A stretch of 64,000 nt of DNA, from the NCBI GenBank assembly GCA_038049695.1, contig CP142460.1, positions 24,682,501 to 24,746,500 on the forward strand, written 5' to 3'. Positions within the stretch are counted from its first letter, which is position 1; the number at the start of each line of letters is the position of its first letter. Of the stretch, positions 57,801 to 64,000 are shown piece after piece. The position numbers were made by a program, and so were the translations under genes. The notes beneath the pieces were generated by a model, which was not told the origin of the DNA, searched no databases, and saw only the letters and a program-made list of their open reading frames with translations. Source of the stretch: Cinnamomum chago (Eukaryota; Streptophyta; Magnoliopsida; Laurales; Lauraceae).

Positions 57801-60331
57801 TTGCCTTAATCCTACCCGCAATTCCGTTTCTATTACTTTGTTGTGTTGTTTGGCATTGGGGTAATAGTATTCAGGATTAAGGAAATAACCTACATTGAAA
57901 ACAAGTAGAAATGCAAAATGATCAAAAATCAAAGAGAGAGAGCTTGTTTTATTGATTACCTGCAACATGCAATGGATGGTGCATGCACCGGCTGGTCATT
58001 CCATTGGGCATCAATAATCTTTATATATTCATTATGATATCTAACAGTTTCCATGATAGCTTGCTTTGCTCGATCAATTGCTTCATATATATATATATCC
58101 TATTATTGGCTTGTCATCACCATCTACAAGCCGCAACACTCTAACTAAAGATACCTATAAATATGAACAAGTAGTATGTTAAAAAAAATAAAACATGTTA
58201 GAGGAATCATATATCTAACACTTAGGAATCATTCTCAAGACATTTAATTGGTATTTCATTAATTAAAGTATTTTTTTTTCAACAATTTAAAAATTCCGAA
58301 AATAAGAAAATAAAATAAAATTAGGAAAATACAAAGATATGTTGGATTGATCTATGCCAAACGGTTATATATATATAACATTTAGGGGCCTTATTCAAAA
58401 CAATATGATGGGTAATGAATTAGTTAAGGGATTTTTTTTTCAAAAAATAAATAAATCCAAAAATAAAAAATAAAAAAAAAGGAAAAGAAAACTAAATGTT
58501 GGAATGATCTATGGCAAAAATATTAAAAACATTTAGGAGTACTTTTCAACACATTTGATTGCCATTCCATTATTAAAAATATTTTTTTTTTCCAAAAAAT
58601 AAAAAAAATCCAAAAAGAAAAAAAAAAGTAAAAACAAACAAGCAATATATATTGGAATGGTCTATGAGAAACATAGATCTAAAATCTAGGAGCCGTTTTC
58701 AAGACATTTGATTGGTAGTCAATTATTAAAAATAATTTTTTCCAAAAGGGAAAATTCTGAAAATAAAAAAAGGAAGAAATTGAAAAAAAAATTAATATAT
58801 GTTGGAATGATCTATGGGAAACCTAGATCTAACAATATGAAGCTATTTTCAAGTTGTTTCATGAGTTTTCCATAAGTAATAATGTTTTTTTAAATAACAT
58901 AAATCCAAAAATTAAAATAACAATCTATAAAAAAAAAAAAAAAAAAAAAAAGATATGCATGCAAGATCAAAAGGAAGCATGGATCTACAATAAAAAAAGA
59001 CAATGATGCCATTATGTTGTGATTCATAGTAGTTAGAGAGTGATAATCTCAAAGTTGAAAAAATAATCACAAAGAAATGCATACCTAGATGAAGAATCTT
59101 GTTTAGATTCCTTAGAATAGTTGAATCTTTTAATTTGGTAGCAAGAAGTCTTGAAAATATGGAGTTGGGACCACTAGAGGGCTGTAAGAGAGGTTTCACA
59201 GCAGTGAAAGTGGAGTAAAAAAATAAAAAAGTCGCCTTTGGTAAACCCCCCCGCTACAGGCCGCCACGGTTGCAATGGCCTATATTTCGGCCGTAGTGTG
59301 GCGCTGTCCACCTATTGGCTGCTAACGTATTTGCATCCTTGGGCGTGTGCAATATCTAAAACCCAAGAGGTGAAGTAGAATGGGGCCCATTGGCTGGATT
59401 GTGGGCCCCCATTTGGGTCTACCAATCTCTGGATTGCATCAAGATTCAAGAACCATCAAAGATTTGTTGTGTACTTTAAAACAGGTTAAGTTGCTCCAAA
59501 GCGGTGTTCACATTAAAAGGAATGAAATTAGTAGCTGTATTTTGTCATATATCTTCATCTAAGTTTCTTGATGGATTGAACTTGAACTATGCCAACTTTG
59601 AATTTAGTTGGTGTTTTCATACATCTGCTTTACTATGTTAACATATCACAATGTTTTCTAGTTGGGTTTTCAATGTATAAACCATAAACACTGCATTTGA
59701 AAGATGTCGAAACCTTTGAGCCTCTCTCTCAGTTTAGAATAACTGAAGTTTTGAAACCCATCACTGTTGTCTCAGCATTAAGACTTTACCATTACAACAA
59801 TGATAAGTCGGGAGATATCCTAAGTGAGCTGCAGCTATTTGATTAAAATAATTATCTTGTAGTCAGTATTCTTTGGTTGGTTTCTTCTCTCAATTGTCTG
59901 AAACAAAGAGAAGACATTTCCGTATTCATATGGACTCTCTTGCGCTTGTGTTAATAGGCAGATCTCTCAAAAGTAGACCGGAAAAGGACACCTTGGCTTC
60001 TGGTACTATTTCATGTGCCATGGTATAACAGTAACTGGGCTCATCAAGGAGAAGGGGACAAAATGATGGCTTATATGGAGCCATTGCTTTATGCTGCCAA
60101 TGTGGATATCATGCTTGCCGGTCATGTGCATGCTTATGAGCGCTCGGTAAGCTAGAATGGATTTTGATCTCTTATTCAAATCATTCTTCTAATTCTGTGG
60201 AACCAACAGACTGATTAAAAATAAAGTTGTGACACTTTCCAGACACGTGTGTACAATGGAAAAGTTGATCCTTGTGGAGCTGTTCACGTAACCATTGGCG
60301 ATGGAGGCAATAGAGAAGGCTTAGCTCAAAG
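45687..60331 (+). CDS. Purple acid phosphatase, partial gene (exons 1-4)
   Basis: Exons at 45687-45833, 54689-55357, 59958-60146 and 60243-60331 join in frame to 364 codons plus two bases. The product is a binuclear-metal phosphomonoesterase, probably secreted and used in phosphate release. Residues 9-22 form a hydrophobic signal-like segment. An N-terminal fibronectin-like PAP domain spans about residues 50-135, followed by the metallophosphatase domain. All five ligand motifs are present: GDLG (D148), GDLSY (D175, Y178), GNHE (N208), the VLFH histidine (H291) and GHVH (H328, H330). It closely resembles Arabidopsis PAP18-type enzymes of about 430-440 residues, so some 70 C-terminal residues are missing, in exons beyond 64000 or not recognised. 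The donor of intron 1 (CAG/GTTCTA) is weak. No premature stop is seen. Introns 1, 2 and 4 carry transposons. Confidence 0.9.
46722..46905 (-). pseudogene. rps15: Plastid rps15 fragment (nuclear plastid DNA)
   Basis: On the minus strand the translation gives [14 protein letters not shown], then in a shifted frame [15 protein letters not shown], then back to [16 protein letters not shown]. These match plastid ribosomal protein S15 in order and spacing. Two small indels and a stop break the frame. Neither the start nor the end of the gene is present. As a nuclear intron insert it is non-functional. Confidence 0.85.
46906..47430 (-). pseudogene. clpP: Plastid clpP exon 2 start with upstream group II intron (nuclear plastid DNA)
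   Basis: On the minus strand 46906-47066 encodes [21 protein letters not shown] and, after an indel, [24 protein letters not shown], the first part of clpP exon 2. Before it lies a group II intron 3' end: a domain V-like hairpin (GAACCGTATGC...GTGTACGGTTC, near 47120-47155) and a domain VI region, as expected for clpP intron 1. The intron continues to about 47430. The gene breaks at 46905, where rps15 sequence takes over in the same orientation. A one-residue G-to-R change and the indel show decay after transfer. Confidence 0.85.
48903..49608. mobile_element. Non-autonomous hAT element, 706 bp
   Basis: Terminal inverted repeats CAAGGATGAAAATAGC and CATGGATGAAAATAGC are flanked by perfect 8-bp duplications CTCGAAGG (48895-48902 and 49609-49616). 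Subterminal DNA is packed with GTAGCGG-like motifs, mostly on the right. The internal sequence is shared with the larger element at 55887, for example 'CTTGTATCGCTGTATAAATA'. No ORF. It sits inside the gutted gypsy element. Confidence 0.92.
49850..50602 (-). pseudogene. Ty3/gypsy-like gag remnant
   Basis: Reading from an ATG at about 50602 ([10 protein letters not shown]), scattered frames give a glutamine- and methionine-rich segment ([17 protein letters not shown]), then [16 protein letters not shown] with FRGFTTF, and finally [23 protein letters not shown]. This order (W-rich helix, ADKV..VA segment, then EY.EDFY.L) is that of the retrotransposon gag domain. Many stops and indels are present and no zinc knuckle is seen. 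It is independent of E1, E3 and E4, whose gag differs. Confidence 0.55.
51789..51890. repeat. Two tandem copies of a 51-52 bp unit
   Basis: GGCCCACTGGAAGTTCTTAC and the following 30 bases occur twice in a row (51789-51838, 51840-51889) with one or two differences, so the duplication is recent. Confidence 0.9.
52278..52380. mobile_element. 67-bp retro-insertion with 18-bp target duplication
   Basis: AATATAGGGATATCTCTG occurs at 52278-52295 and exactly again at 52363-52380. The 67 bases between end in an A-rich tail (ATCAAAAAACA) and contain GGGGCCCAAGGATTAGTC, a motif I associate with plant SINEs. A 5'-truncated SINE fits. The 18-bp duplication is typical of LINE-type machinery. Confidence 0.6.
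52381..54688 (+). other. Remainder of intron 1
   Basis: No gene recognised. It contains a poly-A run at 52447-52465 and otherwise unique-looking intron sequence ending at the acceptor TTTCACAG (54688). Confidence 0.6.
54689..55357 (+). other. Purple acid phosphatase exon 2
   Basis: 223 codons between TTTCACAG and AAG/GTTAG, both phase 0. It starts [15 protein letters not shown], the standard start of the PAP N-terminal domain, and holds three of the five metal motifs. Confidence 0.95.
56437..58120 (-). pseudogene. hAT transposase, C-terminal half, broken
   Basis: Minus-strand exon pieces give [10 protein letters not shown], then across an intron (58005 to 57896) [20 protein letters not shown] and a helix-rich segment, then [15 protein letters not shown], then the dimerisation region [22 protein letters not shown] and [24 protein letters not shown] with [15 protein letters not shown]. 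These are hallmark C-terminal motifs of plant hAT transposases with the hAT dimerisation domain. Low-complexity glycine, serine and proline-rich tail sequence extends to 56437. Stops occur near 57413, 57140 and in the tail. The zinc finger and first catalytic residues are absent. Confidence 0.82.
58197..58925. repeat. Degenerate tandem repeat, period about 150 bp, five units
   Basis: Each unit has TTGGAATGATCTATGG, then AACATTTAGGAGCC, TTTTCAAGACATTTGATTGG, ATTATTAAAA, a T run, and an AAAAAATCCAAAAATAAA tail. Units begin near 58197, 58341, 58498, 58649 and 58800. They diverge by many substitutions and small indels. Confidence 0.8.
59958..60146 (+). other. Purple acid phosphatase exon 3
   Basis: 63 codons starting [13 protein letters not shown] and ending [10 protein letters not shown], phase 0 on both sides. 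Splice sites are TTAATAG and TCG/GTAAGC. It carries the fourth and fifth metal motifs. Confidence 0.95.
60243..60331 (+). other. Purple acid phosphatase exon 4
   Basis: 29 codons plus two bases (TRVYNGK to GGNREGLAQ), between TTTCCAG and AAG/GTAAGG. It leaves phase 2 for a further exon not seen up to 64000. Confidence 0.92.
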
Positions 60332-60571
60332 GTAAGGACTCCCATTATTTTTTAATGCTACAAAGAAAATTTACTACTATTTTTTTTTTACTATGAATAA
60401 ATTTCAAAGGTTTGTTTGATCTTTTAGAAGTATCCAATTCAGGCTGGAATTTGTAAACCTATTTTACCCGAACCAATTTTCAAAAAGTTGTGTCAGACAC
60501 TCATATCCTTCAACAGACATCCTTGTAGCCATGACAGACAGATGTAAACACGTGCTACAGGAGAAACCTTT

Positions 60572-60842
60572 AGGTGCTATTTGGTTACGAATAAAGGGAC
60601 GTCGTGGATACCCCAAATATCAGAGGTCGTTTTTATGCTGAATCTTTCCAATTTGGAGATAAAGAATCCTTACCATTGAAAGAAATAAGTTGCTTGCTCA
60701 TTCATTTCTTAGATAAGCGAACTCCTACGAAAATATTTTTTAGGTTTCCATCTGATTTCTAATTGATTTAGCTGGTTTTTCTCAACCAAAGAATGTGTGG
60801 GTGTATCCTTATCTAGAATTCAACGTAGCACCAAATAGGTTG
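60572..60842. mobile_element. Possible MITE in intron 4
   Basis: GGTGCTATTTGGTTACG near 60572 and, inverted, CCTATTTGGTGCTACG ending near 60842 look like terminal inverted repeats of a common plant MITE class. Flanks TTA and TAA do not match exactly, so the borders are uncertain. Confidence 0.4.
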
Positions 60843-61235
60843 TAAATTTATCTTCCATTCTTATTTTTTTGAAGTTACATAAATTCTTTTATTTTAGAGC
60901 TCTAGGTTATTTTTCAAACGTTCTGACACTCATTCTTATGTGTGTATGTTACACATTTTTCAATCTTAACTGTTAAGTAAGCATTACAAGAAAGGAAAAA
61001 AAAGAAAGGAATGGAAACTGTTAAGTAAGGTTGTTTCTATTGCACCATTGATTCTTGTATATTTGTTAAACTTATAGTGATTTGGATTACATTTTACGAG
61101 TATCTCTCTTAATTTTGATTGCTATGTGTTAACTTCACTTTATATGAGATTGGTTTTTGATCTACCTTGAAATCTGAACACAATTTTTGGATTAGACCAA
61201 CCAGAATATCATGCATGAGCTACTAGACACTTGCT

Positions 61236-61812
61236 TTATTTATTTATATATTTATGAATGATAACCAAACTTTATTAGAAAAGCAAATCGGCATAAGATA
61301 TGTTGAAAAGCAACAACGGAAAATGAACTAGAAGAGAAGCAACAAAAGAAAGAAAAAGAAGAGTAGAAGACAAACACCAAAAACAAAACTCCCAAAGAGA
61401 AACACCCAAAGACTACAAAGAGGCCGAATGAACAACCAAACCTGATTTGCCCACACCCTCCTTAGCCAAAGTGTCTACCTCTGCATTCGCATTTTAAAAA
61501 ACATGAACGAAAGAAATGGAGAACTTGGAATGGAAGGCACATCACGCCAGGGAGGACTGGAACTACAAACTGCCCAACGTAGAGCACATAAGGAATCGCC
61601 CTCCACAATGATATTATTAGTGCCCATGGAAACCAACTTGTGAGTTCCAAGGGCAATTACCTCTGCCTCATTAATCGAACAGTGCTCAGCTGGGCTAGAG
61701 GAGAGGATACAAATGCCCATATAATCTCTATCAATACCACTGATTCCAGAAGGACCTAGATTTCCAATCACACTCCCATTAAAGTTAAGCTTAAGAAACC
61801 TTTAAGGAGGGG
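61236..61812 (-). pseudogene. L1-type LINE 3' end with RNase H domain
   Basis: On the minus strand the C-terminal RNase H-like domain of plant LINEs reads FLKLNFNGSVIGNLGPSGISGI, then INEAEVIALGTHKLV, IIVEGDSLCALRWAV and SFVHVFKNANAEVDTLAKEGV (one stop at the K). It ends with a stop, a short 3' UTR with AATAAAGTTTGGTTATCA, and an A/T-rich tail at about 61236-61260. The domain starts exactly at the edge of the LTR that inserted here, so the 5' remainder of the LINE is displaced or absent. It lies antisense in intron 4 of the phosphatase gene. Confidence 0.85.
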
Positions 61813-61817
61813 GAAGA

Positions 61818-62168
61818 TGATGCAAGCCCTAGGGTTAGGGCTTGCGTGGGAAGTGCTAAAAGCACAACAATGGGTGCCGAAGCACGTGTCCGAAGACACA
61901 ATAAATCTCCGCAGAGATAATAAACGAGGACGCACCTCAATGGGAAAACCCAATTTCATTAATCAACAACTTTGAGAAATAATTCTCTACAATGCCATAT
62001 AAATAGTAAAAGTAAACTTAAGCCTTAAGAAACCTAATAAAACTAGGAAACTAAATAATATAGGAAATCTAATCCTAATAACAATATTTAAAGAACTATT
62101 GACATGAAAATAAACTCCTAAATCTATGTGGGCCCTACACATGCAGCCATGAGGTCTACGCTGCATCA
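61818..62168 (-). repeat. 3' LTR (351 bp) of a minus-strand retroelement
   Basis: The termini are the 7-bp inverted pair TGATGCA/TGCATCA. On the minus strand a TATTTATATGGC box and downstream CTTCGG hairpin-like sequence are present. The purine tract AAGTGGGGGAGAA lies directly upstream (62169-62181 on the plus strand), as required for a 3' LTR. GAAGA on the outer side may be half of the target duplication; the partner is beyond 64000. Confidence 0.85.
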
Positions 62169-62181
62169 TTCTCCCCCACTT
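62169..62181 (-). other. Polypurine tract of the gag-only element
   Basis: The minus strand reads AAGTGGGGGAGAA immediately before TGATGCA. It overlaps the stop codon of the gag-like ORF. Confidence 0.85.
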
Positions 62182-62960
62182 AAAAAGAACTCGACCTCGA
62201 GTTCGGAATATGTCCACCCGAATCAAAGATCAATCGAATGAATGTTCTATTAGTTGGCTCATCTCGAGTTTGTACACATATCTTGAAAATGTTGCACATG
62301 ACACATCCTTGGATTTGACGGTGGAAGTGTGTTTGGAAGTACACGTGATCTGTTGGGAACGTCACATGTGGAATTCGCATCATCAAATTGCAATCTTTGA
62401 CTAAGTGGTCTTGATCTCCTAATCTCCATTGTTGATCCCCTAAGACAAAATCAATTTGAGAGTTTATGTGGGGAATATCAACAACTTGCTCTTCAAGGTC
62501 AGCTGTAGATGTGGAATCTTCTGTGTATAGCTCTGGCTGATCGGTCTGTATATCCACTGGCATTGGTTCCTCAACACTGTCTGTTATGTATGGCGACTTT
62601 TCTTCTTGAAGTGTAACTTCCACTAGATGAGACCTTTTAAGTATCTGTTCCACACGAATTGCTTCCCAAAATGCCTCGTGGATGGTCTTGCAGTCACACA
62701 TTCTTTCCATGATGTCCGGTCTCAAGCCTCTTGCAAAACTAATGAAATCATGTTCTTCATCATCCTCCATTCCACATGCATCTTGGAGCCTTGAAAATTG
62801 GTCAGAATATTAAAGAACAAATAATTCTCCTTGTCTCAAATCAAGGAAGGACTAAAAATAGACTTTATTCTCAACATACCACATTCCATATTTAGTCACA
62901 TATTTGAGTCTTTGAAGATTATTGTAAAAGCTACTAGTATGGAATTTCATCTTGACTTGA
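62180..62960 (-). pseudogene. Gag-like ORF directly abutting the 3' LTR
   Basis: The open part (62180-62770, 196 codons) follows an upstream stretch in the same frame with two stops. Motifs are WYVENKVYF, SFLDLRQGE, YSDQFSRLQDACG and DFISFARGLRPDIMERM, the order of the Ty3/gypsy retrotransposon gag domain. After an acidic linker it ends NSRSSSF, which resembles the very end of gypsy pol. No protease, RT or integrase lies between, so gag seems joined to the pol terminus by a large deletion, or the element is a gag-only non-autonomous type. No zinc knuckle is seen. Confidence 0.65.
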
Positions 62961-64000
62961 AAATGGACTGACCTTAACTGTAGATCTGCCTTTCACGATC
63001 ACTTTGGCAAAAACGGATCGAAAATCTGACACTAGATGATCCTGATAATGCGAAAAGAAGATACAACTGTTGATCTTGATCGAACTTGGGACGTTAACTC
63101 TATGTTGTTTGCACTGGGCTTCGTGTGTGAATGGGTAGGATCAAAAAATCAACTTGAACTACGCCTGGGAGGGACTTGGCCCACTTGTGAATGAAAATAC
63201 AGACGTTTCATTTTGAACTGCTGAGTTGGGTATGGGCCTAACTCAAGTGCAGGCCCACAGACTGGAATCGGGTGAACTGCTGAAAGCGGGCCTAGAACCC
63301 GACCCAAGTGCTGCGTTGGGCGTCGTGTCGAGGGAGAAAGGAAAAGGGTTTCGCTCCTTTTCCTTTCTGTTTTTGTTGTTGCGGACGCTCTACAAAGATG
63401 AAGTGAAGAAGATGGAGCTGGTGCTGGCGGCTTGCAACGATGAAGGAGCCTGGTGACGGCGCTGCTAGTGCGGCGTGATCAACCGGTGCATGGTACTTTC
63501 CTCTTCCCTATTCTCCTTCCTTTTGTTGCTCCTTTCTTCTCTTCTCTGCTTCTTTCTTTTTTTTTCTCTGGTGTGGGGCAACGAAGTTGGAGATCAGACG
63601 AAGGCGACGATGGTTTTCAGGGTAGCAGGGAGAGCGACGACTGCGAAAAGGGGTTCTAAAAGTAGGGGTGTTGGAATTTAGGTTGTTGCTGGAGGTTTCT
63701 CGACTGGTCTGGAACACGACGATGGCTGGATTAGGCGGTTTGGGGAGTCTGGTGGAATGAGAGTGGGGATTCTGCGGTCTGGGCTGGGTTTGGGGATTCT
63801 GGTAGAATGGGTTTGGGGATTTTGGGTGGGGTTTGGTGTCGAGGGTTCTGGCGATGAAGGAATTGGGGCTTGAGGATGACTGGTGATTAGGGTTTGGAAG
63901 TGGGTCGTGGACGAAGATGGTGGGTCGTGTGGCTAGCCGTCTGTGTTCGGCTGTGGGTTCAGGGAGGCGGAGAGGGTGAGTAGACCGATGGATGGCAGGG
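62961..64000 (-). other. 5' part of the gag-only element, probably leader
   Basis: On the minus strand this is C-rich, with repeated 'CCCAAAC' and 'GAATCCCC' phrases and no convincing ORF, as in leader sequence. The plus-strand ORF at 63226-63456 is not conserved with anything I know. No PBS or second LTR is reached before the window ends. Confidence 0.4.

Larger units (their letters stand above)
55887..59341 (-). mobile_element. Larger hAT element in intron 2
   Basis: Ends are CAAGGATG at 55887 and CATCCTTG at 59341. The first 280 bp are the same family as the 706 bp element of intron 1, and both ends carry TAGCGG-like or GGCCG-rich subterminal DNA. Flanks GGTGTGTC and GGCGTGTG are at best a mutated 8-bp duplication. 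It contains transposase sequence on the minus strand and a tandem array where the transposase N-terminal half should be, so it is not autonomous. Confidence 0.8.

Noticed and set aside
63226..63659. Plus-strand ORFs near the right edge
   Set aside because: They lie antisense in the leader of the gag-only element, with no recognisable domain and composition-driven leucine/serine runs.
1..64000. tRNA or rRNA genes
   Set aside because: The TGGTATCAGAGC matches are primer-binding sites of retrotransposons, not tRNA genes. No cloverleaf or rRNA motif was recognised.

Overview
This is nuclear DNA from a flowering plant. It carries spliced exons of a plant purple acid phosphatase, a patch of decayed plastid genes, Ty3/gypsy chromovirus retrotransposons of the Tekay/Del type, plant hAT transposons and an L1-type LINE with a C-terminal RNase H. 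The species cannot be named from the sequence. Introns of 8.9 kb and 4.6 kb filled with transposons suggest a medium or large genome.

Bases 1-41700 are a nest of LTR retrotransposons. From left to right: the 3' part of a plus-oriented LTR (1-1479); a decayed minus-strand Tekay/Del element E1 (1480-7276); a minus-strand coding-poor element E2 (7277-17152) whose right LTR is split by a 4.1 kb solo LTR with perfect ACTAG target duplications; a CT-rich and A-rich stretch with an unidentified ORF fragment (17153-19513); element E3 (from 19514), interrupted near its 3' end by a complete 11.3 kb element E4 (27580-38922) flanked by AGTTG; and the 3' LTR of E3, which switches at 39717 into a foreign LTR ending at 41700. 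Inferred order: E2 is older than E1 and the solo LTR; E1 is older than the leftmost LTR; E3 is older than E4. E1, E3 and E4 all have gag, protease, RT, RNase H, integrase and a C-terminal chromodomain, and all are broken.

Bases 41701-45686 are gene-free upstream DNA with two probable MITEs and one perfect hairpin. The only convincing host gene is a purple acid phosphatase (45687 to beyond the right edge), resembling Arabidopsis PAP18. Four exons cover about 364 residues, including every metal-ligand motif of the family; the C-terminal exon or exons are outside the window or unseen. Intron 1 holds a gutted Ty3/gypsy element with LTR-like direct repeats, a 706 bp non-autonomous hAT, and a 1.0 kb inverted-repeat insertion enclosing a mosaic of plastid rps15 and clpP sequence. 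Intron 2 holds a larger relative of the hAT with a broken transposase. Intron 4 holds a LINE 3' end interrupted by a short-LTR, gag-only retroelement that runs off the right edge.

The observations most worth following are the plastid mosaic between inverted repeats, the LTR cassettes built from family-specific short palindromes, and the all C-to-T nonsense pattern of E4, whose gag-pol frame has no frameshift. Percent identities and alignments were judged by eye only.
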